From Planctomycetota bacterium (GTDB taxonomy: Bacteria; Planctomycetota; UBA1135; UBA2386), in contig JAEUHQ010000134.1 in assembly GCA_016794565.1 (NCBI GenBank), positions 1 to 64,000 of the forward strand: a stretch of DNA of 64,000 nt. The letters are read 5' to 3'. Position 1 is the first letter of the stretch. Every line of letters begins with the position of its first letter. This document shows, in pieces, positions 18,101 through 27,317 of the stretch. A program made the position numbers and the translations under genes. Under the pieces are notes generated by a model, which had not been told where the DNA came from, made no database searches, and saw only the letters and a program-made list of their open reading frames with translations.

Positions 18101-19696
18101 GTGACCTTCGCCACGCTGAAGACCGGCATCGACGGGCTCGACGGCATCCTCGGCGGCGGCATCCGGTATCCCGACGACGCCGCGGCATTCGTCTGCATCG
18201 CCGGCGGCCCCGGCACCGGCAAGACCCTGCTCGCCCTCGAGATGATCGTGCGCGCCTGGCTCGACGCGGAGCCCGGCTCGACATTCCTCTACTACTCCGT
18301 CGAGCACTCGCCCGAGAGCATCCACAAGAAGGTCGCGTCGGACTTCGACTGGTTCCGCAGCGGGTCCGCAGTGGTGGCGATGCCGCGCGAGGTGCCGGGC
18401 AAGCTCGAACTCCGTGCGTCGCCCGCCGCCGGCGCGAGTCGCCTGGTGCTGACCCAGGCCCGCCCGGCCTCGATGCAGCAGAAAAGCGCGCGCGGCACGA
18501 CGGTCGACATCGAGTGGATCCTCGCGGAGATCGAGAACCAGCGCCTCGCGAACCCCGTGCGCATGGTGGTGATCGACAACGTGGGCCTGCTGCTCACCGA
18601 CCTCGAGTACTTCGAGAAGCGCGCGGCCCTGCTCGAAACGCGGCGCCGTCTGCTCGAACACGGCATCCACGGCGTGTTCGTCATGGAAGAGGCGCACCCG
18701 CGCGATCTGCGTCTGCCGTCGGCGGAGGAGTTCTCGACCGACCTGATGCTCCATCTGTCCTTCCACGAGGAAGCGGCGGACTTCAAGGCGCGCGCGATCG
18801 AGATCAGCAAGGCGCGCCACCAGTACTACTACCGCGGCATCCACCACTTCTCGATCGCGGGACGCGGCATCACGCGCGACGTCTACCTCGGTGCGCGCAA
18901 CGAACGGGGACCCGGCATCCACATCTATCCGTCCGTGGCCGCCCAGCTGTCGATGGCCCGCGACCAGGCGCAGTTCACGGTGCCGCCGCGCGGGGACGCA
19001 CCGATCGACCTCGGTCACCCGGACCTGAACCTGGCGTTCCTGAACGACACCGGGCCGTCACTGCGCTCGTCGACGATGCTGCTCGCCGAGCCCGGCACGC
19101 GCGCGACGTTCCTCGCCCTGCGCTTCCTCGCGGCCGGCCTGCGACGAGGCGAACGGGTGCTCTTCGTGTCGACGCGGGAGGATCGCGACGCGATCCGGCG
19201 GATCTGCCAGCGCGAGCCCGTGCTGCGCTCGGTCTGCCTCGACGCGAACGGCAAGTTCGCGCCCGACTTCCGGGTCGTCTACCTCCATCCCGAGTTCATC
19301 GCGCCCGGCAAGTTCACGTGGGACCTCGTGCGCCTCTGCCAGGGCGGCCATGGCGGCGGCGCCGCGGGGCCGGTCACGAGGATGGCGTTCGACAACATCT
19401 ACCGGCTGCAGGATCGCTTCCCGCTGATCTCCGAGCAGCGTTTCCTGATCGCGGCGATGCTGGACATGCTGCGCTACGAAGGGATCACGCCGTTCCTGGT
19501 CGACATGATTCCGCCGGGCGCGAGCCGCGGCCGCGCCGACTTCGATCCGTCGCCGTACCTCGTCGGCTTCGACAACGTGCTGCACGTGCACTTCGGCCCG
19601 GACGAGGGCGGAGCCCGACCGCACTTCCGGGTGCTGAAGTCCGTCGGCAACGACTACCGTCAGGACCCGCTGCCGATCGAGTGGCGCCGGAGCTGA
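18101..19696 (+). CDS. KaiC-like RecA-superfamily ATPase with degenerate second half
   Basis: The 531-residue product opens with LKTGIDGLDGILGGGIRYPDD and a Walker A motif GGPGTGKT at residues 35-42, followed by a Walker B-like VRMVVIDNVG near residue 160, as in KaiC/RadA-type ATPases. A second RecA-like half starts near residue 305, but its P-loop position reads LLAEPGTRAT and lacks the Lys of GK(T/S), so only the first half should bind ATP. KaiC-like proteins are often signalling ATPases. A TTG at 18077 is a possible earlier start. No KaiB or partner kinase is adjacent. Function is not assigned. Confidence 0.78.
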   Translation: MTFATLKTGIDGLDGILGGGIRYPDDAAAFVCIAGGPGTGKTLLALEMIVRAWLDAEPGSTFLYYSVEHSPESIHKKVASDFDWFRSGSAVVAMPREVPGKLELRASPAAGASRLVLTQARPASMQQKSARGTTVDIEWILAEIENQRLANPVRMVVIDNVGLLLTDLEYFEKRAALLETRRRLLEHGIHGVFVMEEAHPRDLRLPSAEEFSTDLMLHLSFHEEAADFKARAIEISKARHQYYYRGIHHFSIAGRGITRDVYLGARNERGPGIHIYPSVAAQLSMARDQAQFTVPPRGDAPIDLGHPDLNLAFLNDTGPSLRSSTMLLAEPGTRATFLALRFLAAGLRRGERVLFVSTREDRDAIRRICQREPVLRSVCLDANGKFAPDFRVVYLHPEFIAPGKFTWDLVRLCQGGHGGGAAGPVTRMAFDNIYRLQDRFPLISEQRFLIAAMLDMLRYEGITPFLVDMIPPGASRGRADFDPSPYLVGFDNVLHVHFGPDEGGARPHFRVLKSVGNDYRQDPLPIEWRRS

Positions 19697-19810
19697 CTGC
19701 TCGGGTCCGCCGATGCCGGCGAGCGCAGCGATGACGCCTCCCGGTTCATCGGACCACCGCCGCGCGGACGGCAGCCTGTCCTCGATCGGAGCCGGCCGAC
19801 CTGCGGCACG

Positions 19811-19835
19811 GAGGTCCGCCGCAGACGGCGGCCTC
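19811..19835. terminator. hairpin between convergent genes
   Basis: GAGGTCCGCCG, loop CAGA, CGGCGGCCTC forms a 10-bp stem with one bulged T, close to the stop of the minus-strand membrane protein and 115 bases after the KaiC-like gene. It may serve both directions. The rest of the 19697-19833 gap shows nothing clear. Confidence 0.5.
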
Positions 19836-20400
19836 ACGACGAATAGAGGACCTCGACCTGCATGCGCGCGAGGTTCTCGTACGTACGGTGCCGGCGCATC
19901 AGCGGCCACCAGTCGTAGAGCAGCAACTCGAGCGGGCGCCACATCGCGACCCAGCCGACGATCAAGAGGCCTTCCTCGAGGAACCGCGTCCAGTCGGCTG
20001 CGAACGTGCTGCGCAGGAGTTCGCGCGCGGCCATGCAGGAGGCGAGGAACACGATTCCGATCGCGAGGCTCGTCCTGCCCTGCTGGAGCGTTCGCCGCAC
20101 CTCGAGCCTCGCGAGACCGGCGCGATACGTGAAGTAGTTGAAGATGGCGTTCCGCACCGTGACCTCCGGCTCGTCCCGCTTCTGGCTCTCGGGGAGGTGC
20201 AGGCGAAACAAGAGCGGCTGGTCCGGCGGGTACTCACGCGCCCAGCTGACGATGAAGTCCTCGGCGTCGCGATCGAGGTCCTTCTCGTGGAACGGCGCCG
20301 GGTCGAACGAGTCGAACAGCTGGTCGAGCGTGCGCAACCGGAGTTCGATGCGCGCCGGCGCGCCCCGTCCGGCTCCGCCCGCCCGGGCCGGCGCGTTCAT
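19834..20400 (-). CDS. conserved membrane protein, two helices
   Basis: The 188-residue product has a soluble N-terminal half ([25 protein letters not shown]) and two hydrophobic helices around residues 112-128 and 142-162, then a short basic tail with [10 protein letters not shown] do not assign a function. Its ATG overlaps the acetyl-CoA synthetase stop by four bases (ATGA at 20397-20400), so the two are very likely translated together. That pairing is the only functional hint. Confidence 0.7.
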   Translation of the reverse strand: MNAPARAGGAGRGAPARIELRLRTLDQLFDSFDPAPFHEKDLDRDAEDFIVSWAREYPPDQPLLFRLHLPESQKRDEPEVTVRNAIFNYFTYRAGLARLEVRRTLQQGRTSLAIGIVFLASCMAARELLRSTFAADWTRFLEEGLLIVGWVAMWRPLELLLYDWWPLMRRHRTYENLARMQVEVLYSS

Positions 20401-22340
20401 CGCTGCGCCCGATGGCCGTGCACGATCTGCTCGACGACGTGCGGCTCCGCCAGCGTGGTGATGTCACCGAGTTCGGTGTAGTTGCCCTCGGCGATCTTGC
20501 GCAGGATGCGGCGCATGATCTTCCCGCTGCGGGTCTTCGGCAGACCCGGCACGACCTGGATCCGATCCGGCGTCGCGATCGGTGAGATCACCTTGCGCAC
20601 CTGCTGCTTCAGCACGGCTTCGATCTCGCTCGCCGGCACGCCATCCGCCGGCTTGCCGGCGATCACGTAGGCGTAGATGCCCTGCCCCTTCATGTCGTGC
20701 GGGAACCCCACCACCGCGGCCTCGGCGCAGAACTCGTGCGCGACCAGGGCACTCTCGATCTCGGCGGTGCCGAGACGATGGCCCGCGACGTTCAGCACGT
20801 CGTCCACGCGGCCGGTGATCCAGTAGTAACCGTCCTCGTCGCGACGGCAGCCGTCGCCCGTGAAGTAGAGCCCCGGGTACGTCGAGAAGTAGGTCTGCTG
20901 GAAGCGGGCGTGGTCGTTGAGGATCGTGCGCGCCTGCCCCGGCCAGCTGCCTTCGAGGCACAGGTTGCCGGTGACGCCGTTGCCCGCGAGCACCTTGCCC
21001 TGGTCGTCGACGATGACCGGACGCACGCCGGGCAGGGGGAACGTCGCCGATCCTGGCTTGCACGGCGTCGCGCCCGGCAGCGCGGAGATGAGGATGCCGC
21101 CGGTCTCGGTCTGCCACCACGTGTCCACGACCGCGCAGCGTTTCTCACCGACGACGTCGTGGTACCACTGCCACACCTCGGGGTTGATCGGTTCTCCCAC
21201 CGAACCGAGGACGCGGATGCTGTCGCGTCGGTGTTTCCGCACGGGCTCGTCGCCGAAGCGAAGGAGCGCGCGCAGCGCCGTCGGTGCCGTGTAGAAGATC
21301 GTCGCCTGCACGTCGTCGACGACCTGCCAGTAGCGGCTCGCATCGGGGTAGAGCGGAGTGCTCTCGAACAGCACCGTCGTCGCGCCGTTCGCGAGAGGCC
21401 CGTAGACGATGTAGCTGTGGCCGGTGACCCAGCCGACGTCCGCCGCACAGAAGTGCACGTCGCCCGGGTGCCAGTCGAAGACCAGTTGGTGTGTGTACGA
21501 AGCGTAGACGAGGTAGCCGCCCGTCGTGTGCAGCTGCCCCTTCGGCTTGCCCGTCGAACCGGACGTGTAGAGAACGAACAGCGGATCCTCGCTGTCCATC
21601 CACTCGACGGGGCTGTACGCGCGCTGCTTGTCCATCTCCTCGACGAGCCACAGATCGCGTCCCTTCTTCATGTCGACCGCGGCGTCCGTACGCCTGGCGA
21701 CGAGGACCGTGTGGACGGGCAGCTCCGCGATCGCCGCGTCGACGGTGTCCTTCAGCGGGATCGTCTTCCCGCCGCGCAACCCTTCGTTGGCCGTGATGAC
21801 GACCCGACACTCCGCATCGGCGATGCGATCGCGCAGCGACTCGGCCGAGAACCCGGCGAACACCACGCTGTGCACCGCGCCGATCCGCGCACACGCCAGC
21901 ATCGCGTAGACGGCCTCGGGCATCATCGGCAGGTAGATGCACACACGGTCGCCCTTCTTCACGCCGTAGCGGCGCAGGACGTTGGCGAGCCGGCCGACCT
22001 TCTCGTGCAGTTCGCGGTAGGTGACGTGCCGGTACTGGCCAGGTTCGTCGAGAACCCACAGGATCGCCGTCTGCTCGGGCCGCTCGATCAGGTGACGATC
22101 GATGCAGTTGAAGCTCGCGTTCAGCTTCCCGCCGAGGAACCAGCCGACCTCGGCCCGCGCGAAGTCCTGCTCGAACGCGCGCTCGAACGGATGGAACCAG
22201 TGCACCCGCTGCGCCTGGCGCCGCCAGAACCCCGACGTGTCCTGCAGCGACTCCGCGTAGAGCCGCTGGTAGTGCTCGAACGACGTGACGTGCGCACGGC
22301 GCACGATGCGGGGTTTGGTCGGGACGAGGGGATCGGCCAT
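20397..22340 (-). CDS. acs: acetyl-CoA synthetase (AMP-forming)
   Basis: The 647-residue product matches the normal Acs length. It has the nucleotide-binding [11 protein letters not shown] near residue 258, [27 protein letters not shown], and the C-terminal [11 protein letters not shown] whose Lys (about residue 607) is the catalytic residue regulated by acetylation in characterised enzymes. It activates acetate to acetyl-CoA through acetyl-AMP. The ATG at 22340 gives the standard N-terminus; an upstream in-frame extension is not supported. It follows pepA by 64 bases on the same strand. Confidence 0.96.
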   Translation of the reverse strand: MADPLVPTKPRIVRRAHVTSFEHYQRLYAESLQDTSGFWRRQAQRVHWFHPFERAFEQDFARAEVGWFLGGKLNASFNCIDRHLIERPEQTAILWVLDEPGQYRHVTYRELHEKVGRLANVLRRYGVKKGDRVCIYLPMMPEAVYAMLACARIGAVHSVVFAGFSAESLRDRIADAECRVVITANEGLRGGKTIPLKDTVDAAIAELPVHTVLVARRTDAAVDMKKGRDLWLVEEMDKQRAYSPVEWMDSEDPLFVLYTSGSTGKPKGQLHTTGGYLVYASYTHQLVFDWHPGDVHFCAADVGWVTGHSYIVYGPLANGATTVLFESTPLYPDASRYWQVVDDVQATIFYTAPTALRALLRFGDEPVRKHRRDSIRVLGSVGEPINPEVWQWYHDVVGEKRCAVVDTWWQTETGGILISALPGATPCKPGSATFPLPGVRPVIVDDQGKVLAGNGVTGNLCLEGSWPGQARTILNDHARFQQTYFSTYPGLYFTGDGCRRDEDGYYWITGRVDDVLNVAGHRLGTAEIESALVAHEFCAEAAVVGFPHDMKGQGIYAYVIAGKPADGVPASEIEAVLKQQVRKVISPIATPDRIQVVPGLPKTRSGKIMRRILRKIAEGNYTELGDITTLAEPHVVEQIVHGHRAQR

Positions 22341-22404
22341 GGCAGCCGTGAGTCCATCGCATCGCGGCCACCGCCGCAACCACGGACTCGCCGGCCGCGC
22401 CCGC

Positions 22405-23898
22405 TCACAGCGAGCGAAGCCAGTGCAGCAGGGTCCGCACGGCCGTGCCCGCGGCGCCGTGCTTGTAGTAGTCCTTCGCGATGCCGCCGTACGCGGTGCC
22501 CGCGATGTCGAGGTGCGCCCACGGCGTGTCCCCGGCGAAGTACGACAGGAACGCACCGCCGGCGATCGAGCCGTTGCCGTGCTGCCCGCCGTTGATGTTC
22601 GCGAGATCGGCGAACTTGCTCTTCATCTGCTCCTTGTGCACCTCCCACAGCGGGAGCTGCCACAAGGGCTCGTCGGCCGCCTTGCCCGCCGCCACGAGCG
22701 CATCGATCAGCTTCTGGTCGTTGCCCATGACTCCCGCGACCTCGTGGCCGAGCGCGGTCACGACGGCGCCGGTCAGTGTCGCGAGGTCGACGATCTGCTT
22801 CGGCGCGTGGAACTTCTTCGCGTAGCAGATCGCGTCGGCGAGCACGAGACGGCCCTCGGCGTCGGTGTTGAGCACCTCGATCGTGTGCCCGTCCATCGCG
22901 GTGACGACGTCACCGGGCTTCTGCGCGTCGGGCCCGACGCAGTTCTCGGTCGCGGCGACGAGACCGACGACGTCGTACTGCAGCGGGTGGTCCCCGAGTG
23001 CGCCGTTCGCGAGCGCGTGGAACAGGCCGAGGACCGCGCCGGCCCCGCACATGTCGTAGCGCATCTCGTCCATCTTCGCGGCCGGCTTGATGCTGATGCC
23101 GCCGGTGTCGAACGTGAGGCCCTTGCCGATCACGCAGACGGTGCCCTTCCTGCGCGGGGCGCGGTAGTGCAGTTCGCGGAAGCGCGGCGGCTCCGTGCTG
23201 CCGCGCGCGACACCCAGCAGCGCCCCCATCCGCCACTTCGCCATCGCACGGTCGTCGAAGACCCGCACGCGGATGCGGCCGCCGGCGAGTCCGCGCGCAG
23301 CCTTGCCGAGGTCGGTCGGAGTGCACAGGTTCGCCGGGCGGTTTTCGAGATCGCGCGCGAACACGGTCGCGGCGGCAGCGATCGCGCCGAGCTCCGCGCC
23401 GCGCTGGAAGGAACGCTCGTCCTTCTTGCTGAGACCCACCACCGCCACGCTGCACACCATCGCCTTCGGTCTCTTGCGGTCCTTCCGCGGCGCTTCGTAT
23501 GCATAGGCGCCGAGCGCGAGCCCCTCGGCGATGGCACGGCCCGCCGCTTCCCGATCGAGCGACCCGAGGCTCGCGGCGCCGACCACGAGCGAGAACGATT
23601 CCACTCCGACTTGCGCCGCGACCGCCTGTGCCACGGCGGCAGCACGACGGAGCCGCTCCGTGTCCAGGGCGGCCACCTTGCCGAGGCCGACGAAACCGAG
23701 CCGGCGGCAGCGCGCCTTCGCCGGCTGGTGGAAGAGACTCGTCGCGCGGAACGACGCCTTCACGTCCCCGGTGCCTTTGGCAGCCGCGATCGCAGACTGC
23801 AGCTTGGAACCCGCGTCCGGATCGACTCCATCGGCGGCGAGAACGACGACGAGGTCACCGCGACTTGCGGCAGCGGCGGGCACGGTGCGGATCTTCAT
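22405..23898 (-). CDS. pepA: leucyl aminopeptidase (M17 family)
   Basis: The 497-residue product has an N-terminal regulatory domain and a C-terminal M17 catalytic domain with [17 protein letters not shown], the DMCGAGAV segment and the metal-binding [12 protein letters not shown] near residue 342. These supply the Lys, Asp and Glu ligands of the two-metal site. It is a cytosolic hexameric aminopeptidase that removes N-terminal residues from peptides. Length and motifs are normal. The ATG at 23898 is the only reasonable start. It precedes acs on the same strand. Confidence 0.94.
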   Translation of the reverse strand: MKIRTVPAAAASRGDLVVVLAADGVDPDAGSKLQSAIAAAKGTGDVKASFRATSLFHQPAKARCRRLGFVGLGKVAALDTERLRRAAAVAQAVAAQVGVESFSLVVGAASLGSLDREAAGRAIAEGLALGAYAYEAPRKDRKRPKAMVCSVAVVGLSKKDERSFQRGAELGAIAAAATVFARDLENRPANLCTPTDLGKAARGLAGGRIRVRVFDDRAMAKWRMGALLGVARGSTEPPRFRELHYRAPRRKGTVCVIGKGLTFDTGGISIKPAAKMDEMRYDMCGAGAVLGLFHALANGALGDHPLQYDVVGLVAATENCVGPDAQKPGDVVTAMDGHTIEVLNTDAEGRLVLADAICYAKKFHAPKQIVDLATLTGAVVTALGHEVAGVMGNDQKLIDALVAAGKAADEPLWQLPLWEVHKEQMKSKFADLANINGGQHGNGSIAGGAFLSYFAGDTPWAHLDIAGTAYGGIAKDYYKHGAAGTAVRTLLHWLRSL

Positions 23899-23950
23899 CG
23901 CGAGCCGTTGTAGCTGACGCAACCGCCGCACACCACGGCGCGGCGCCGGC

Positions 23951-24655
23951 TCAACTCGACGTGGGACGCGGCAGGTCGCCGACCCAGCGCACACGATCGC
24001 CGTCGCGCAACTGCTCGAGCTTCCAGATCGGGACCTCGTTCTTCAAGCGGTCCATCAGGAAGCGGCACGCGTCGAAGGCGGGACCGCGGTGCGGCGACGA
24101 CACGACGACCAGGACCGATGCACTGCCGACCGGCACGTCGCCGAGCCGGTGCACGACGCGTGCGCGCGTGATCGGGAAGCGGACCAGCGCGTCCTCGAAG
24201 ATCGTGCACATGACCTTCTGCGCCATCTCCGCGTAGGCCTCGTACCGCAGCGACACGACCGCCGAGCCTTCGTTGTGGTCGCGGGTCACGCCAGCGAACG
24301 TGACGACCGCGCCGTCGCGATCCGTGCGACACTCGGCCTCGAGCCCCCGCGGATCGACGTCTTCGTGCACCAGGTCGAACCGGAACAGGTCGGTCGCGCC
24401 CGCCCCCCCGCTGATCGGCGGGATGAAGGCCACTTCATCGCCGTCGCGCAGGACCGTGTCGGGTCGCGCGTAGTCGCGGTTCACGGCGAACGCGACCGGA
24501 ATCCGCGCGAGGGCCGGCACATTCGCGATCAGCTGTCTGCGAAGTCCGTCGACCGTGGTGCCGGGCGCGACCGCGACCTGCATCGCATCGGTGCCAAGGA
24601 CTTCTCGAACCGACGCGAAGCAGCGCACCGTGACGCGCGGAATGGGCTCCGTCAT
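23951..24655 (-). CDS. moaX: molybdopterin synthase, MoaD-MoaE fusion
   Basis: The 234-residue product joins a MoaD-type beta-grasp domain (residues 1-84, ending FIPPISGG) directly to a MoaE-type domain (about 88-234) with GAVVTFAGVTRD, LRYEAYAEMA, VPVGSASVLVVVSSPHR and the catalytic-Lys segment LKNEVPIWK (K205, K212). MoaD carries sulfur as a C-terminal Gly-Gly thiocarboxylate that MoaE uses to make molybdopterin. Here the Gly-Gly is internal at 83-84, as in the MoaX fusion of Mycobacterium, which is cut after Gly-Gly. Other molybdenum-cofactor genes are not in the window. Confidence 0.9.
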   Translation of the reverse strand: MTEPIPRVTVRCFASVREVLGTDAMQVAVAPGTTVDGLRRQLIANVPALARIPVAFAVNRDYARPDTVLRDGDEVAFIPPISGGAGATDLFRFDLVHEDVDPRGLEAECRTDRDGAVVTFAGVTRDHNEGSAVVSLRYEAYAEMAQKVMCTIFEDALVRFPITRARVVHRLGDVPVGSASVLVVVSSPHRGPAFDACRFLMDRLKNEVPIWKLEQLRDGDRVRWVGDLPRPTSS

Positions 24656-24760
24656 CCGGACATTCTGCAGACCACGTAGGCACCGCCGCCAGTCCTGGCT
24701 ACAGTTCTGCACGCCGTTCGCTCGTCCCCGCGAACGAGCGCCCTCCCGATCGGTCCCCGC

Positions 24761-26140
24761 ATGGCACGCATTCCGTACGTTCTCGTCGCCGCCGCTCTCG
24801 CCGCCGCCCTGCCCGCGCAGAATCCGTGGGTCAAGATCACGCCGACCGCGTCGCCGGGTGCCCGGCGCGCGGGCGCGATGGGTTTCGACGGCACGGCCAA
24901 CCGGATGATCATCTACGGTGGCCTCACGCAGACGCCGTCGCAGATCCTCGGCGAGACGTGGAGCTACAACGGCACGACGTGGCAACTCCTGACGACCGCC
25001 GGAGGCCAGCCGCGGTGGGGCCACCAGATCGTCCGGATCCCGACCCTGAACCGCCTCCTGACCTTCGGCGGCCGCTCTCCGGCGATCACCACGCTCGCGA
25101 ACGACACGTCGCAGTGGACCGGTTCCGCGTGGACGCCGGTGGTCACCGTGCACGCGCCGACGCCGCGTTTCCGCTACGGCCTCGCCTACGACACGCTTCG
25201 CAACCGCGCGGTGCTCTTCGGCGGCCGCTCGTCGCTCGGGTCGATCGGCGACACGTGGGAGTTCGACGGCACCGACTGGACGCACATCACGACGGAGCAC
25301 TCTCCCGCGCCGCGCGAGGACATGCTGGTGAGGTTCGACGCGGCGCTCAACCGCACGATCCTGTTCGGCGGCTACGACGCCGATCTCGACATCCTCTACG
25401 GGGACACCTGGCAGTTCGACGGCGTCGACTGGAAGCAGGTCCTGCCGGCGTCCGGTGCCCCCACGCTTTTCCGCACGACCTCCGTGTACGACACGAAACG
25501 CAAGCGCATCGTCATGTCGGGCGGCTTCGACGGCACGAACTACTCGCAGGCGACGTACGAGTTCTCGGGTAGTTCGTGGGACCTCGTCGGTGGCGCCACC
25601 GGGACCCCCTTCACCACCGAGTCCTACGGCGCCTTCAACGGCCAGAACAACAAGTTCATCGTATTCGGCGGCGTCGGTGTCTCGTTCGGCAACGAGACGT
25701 GGGAATTCACCGGCAAGAACACGGCGATTGCCGGCATGTTCGGCGAAGGCTGCGCGACTTCGGTCGGCGTCGCCGAGGGCTCGGCGACGATCCCCGCGAC
25801 AACCGGGCTCACCTACACGATCCATTGGACCGGCCTGCCGCTCACGACCGCGGCAGTGATCGTGTTCCAGGGTCTGTCGAACCAGAACTACCAGGGCATC
25901 CCGCTGCCTGTCGACGCGTCGATCCTCGGGCTGTCCGGCTGCACTGTGCTCGTTTCGCCCGACTTCGTGTCCCTCGCATTGGCCGGCAGCGGCACGACCG
26001 ACACGACGATGTTCCTGCCGAACGACCCCACGCTCGTGAACCTGCCCTTCTACTCGCAGATCCTGATCCCGGACGACACCGCGGTGAACGGCGTCGGCGG
26101 CACGAGCCGCGGCATCCGGGCGATCATCGGCGCGCCGTAG
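24761..26140 (+). CDS. secreted kelch-repeat protein with Cys-containing C-terminal domain, second copy
   Basis: The 459-residue product has a signal peptide (residues 1-19, ALPAQ end) and six kelch-like blades marked by MIIYGG, LLTFGG, AVLFGG, TILFGG, IVMSGG and FIVFGG, with W-x-FDG or W-x-YNG strands between. From about residue 325 (GMFGEGCATS) a distinct domain follows with LSGCTVLVSPD, the same layout as the protein at 2988-4340. It is presumably exported and binds another protein or a glycan. It is divergent from the MoaD-MoaE gene, with 105 bases between. Confidence 0.86.
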   Translation: MARIPYVLVAAALAAALPAQNPWVKITPTASPGARRAGAMGFDGTANRMIIYGGLTQTPSQILGETWSYNGTTWQLLTTAGGQPRWGHQIVRIPTLNRLLTFGGRSPAITTLANDTSQWTGSAWTPVVTVHAPTPRFRYGLAYDTLRNRAVLFGGRSSLGSIGDTWEFDGTDWTHITTEHSPAPREDMLVRFDAALNRTILFGGYDADLDILYGDTWQFDGVDWKQVLPASGAPTLFRTTSVYDTKRKRIVMSGGFDGTNYSQATYEFSGSSWDLVGGATGTPFTTESYGAFNGQNNKFIVFGGVGVSFGNETWEFTGKNTAIAGMFGEGCATSVGVAEGSATIPATTGLTYTIHWTGLPLTTAAVIVFQGLSNQNYQGIPLPVDASILGLSGCTVLVSPDFVSLALAGSGTTDTTMFLPNDPTLVNLPFYSQILIPDDTAVNGVGGTSRGIRAIIGAP

Positions 26141-26145
26141 CCAGC

Positions 26146-26160
26146 CCGCCCGTCGGGCGG
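26146..26160. terminator. hairpin after kelch gene
   Basis: CCGCCC GTC GGGCGG forms a perfect 6-bp stem with a 3-base loop, five bases after the kelch-gene stop. It lies between convergent genes. No T-run follows. Confidence 0.5.
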
Positions 26161-26275
26161 CGTAGCTCGGCATCTCTTGGGAGTGCTCGCAACGCCGGGG
26201 AAACACTCCGCACGCGGCACACCACCCTGGCCCTCTACGACGTCCCTGTTCGCACCGCTCGCGCGGCGCTACTGG

Positions 26276-27271
26276 CTACTGCGTCGCGCCGGTGAGCCGC
26301 CGCCCCGCTTCCTCGACGTCGCCCTTGCTGCCGAGGTAGAGCGGCGTGCGCTGGTGCAATTTCTCCGGCTGGATGTCGAGGATCCGGCGGACACCATCCG
26401 TCGCGGCGCCACCGGCCTTCTCGCAGACGAACGCGAGCGGCGCGTTCTCGTAGAGCAGGCGAAGCTTGCCCTCGGGCTTCTTCGCCTCACCGGGGTACAT
26501 GTAGACCCCGCCCTTCAGCAGCGTTCGGTGGAAGTCGCCGACGAGCGCACCCGCGTAGCGGGCCGAACGCTTGCCGCAGGTCGTCTCCTGTCGTCGGAAC
26601 GCTCGCACCATCGCCTGGGTGTTGGTGTCCCACTTGCCCTCGTTCGCCTCGTTCACCGAGTAGGACCCCTCGCCTTCGGGGATCCGCAGGTTCGGGTGTG
26701 TGAGGAAGAACGTGCCGATCGATCGATCGAGCGTGAAACCGTTCACCGGCCCGCCCGCCGAGTAGACGAGCATCGTGCAGGGGCCATAGAGGACGTAGCC
26801 CGCCGCGACGAGATCGCGACCCGGCTGCAGGAAATCGGCGAGCGTCGCCTTCCCGTTCGTGGTCACGCGGCGGTAGATGCCGAAGATCGTGCCCATCTGG
26901 CCGGCGACGTCGACGTTGCCAGACCCGTCGAGCGGATCGACGGTGATCACGTACTTGCCGTTCTCGCACCCGGGCAGGAGGTGCACGTCCTCCATCTCTT
27001 CGCTCGCGATCCCGGCGACCATCGGGATGCTCTCGAACACCTGCAGAACCGCATCGTTGCTGATCACGTCGAGTGCCCGGACGTCCTCGCCCTGCACGTT
27101 CGTGCCACCCGCGTAGCCGAGCTTGCCGACGAAGCCGGCCCGCATGATCTCGCTCGCCAGCATTCTCGCGACGAGGCTGAAGCGATTGAGCACGGACGAC
27201 AGGCCGCCGCTCGCATTGTGGCTGGCCTGATCGCGGAAGAACTGTTCGCTGAGAGTGAGGCGCGTGGTCAT
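26276..27271 (-). CDS. fbp: fructose-1,6-bisphosphatase, class I
   Basis: The 331-residue product has the class I signature at about residues 111-120, DPLDGSGNVD (usual form DPLDGSSNID), preceded by ASEEMED with metal-binding acidic residues, and later YSVNEANEG and RYAGALVGDFHRTL. The last third carries the substrate and active-site motif GGVYMYPG. It removes the 1-phosphate from fructose-1,6-bisphosphate in gluconeogenesis. The Ser to Gly change in the signature is a mild departure. Length is normal. The terminal stop faces the kelch gene. Confidence 0.94.
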   Translation of the reverse strand: MTTRLTLSEQFFRDQASHNASGGLSSVLNRFSLVARMLASEIMRAGFVGKLGYAGGTNVQGEDVRALDVISNDAVLQVFESIPMVAGIASEEMEDVHLLPGCENGKYVITVDPLDGSGNVDVAGQMGTIFGIYRRVTTNGKATLADFLQPGRDLVAAGYVLYGPCTMLVYSAGGPVNGFTLDRSIGTFFLTHPNLRIPEGEGSYSVNEANEGKWDTNTQAMVRAFRRQETTCGKRSARYAGALVGDFHRTLLKGGVYMYPGEAKKPEGKLRLLYENAPLAFVCEKAGGAATDGVRRILDIQPEKLHQRTPLYLGSKGDVEEAGRRLTGATQ

Positions 27272-27317
27272 CGGCGGGGTTCCAGGGCGCGCGCATTGGA
27301 GCGCGCCACCACCGCGC

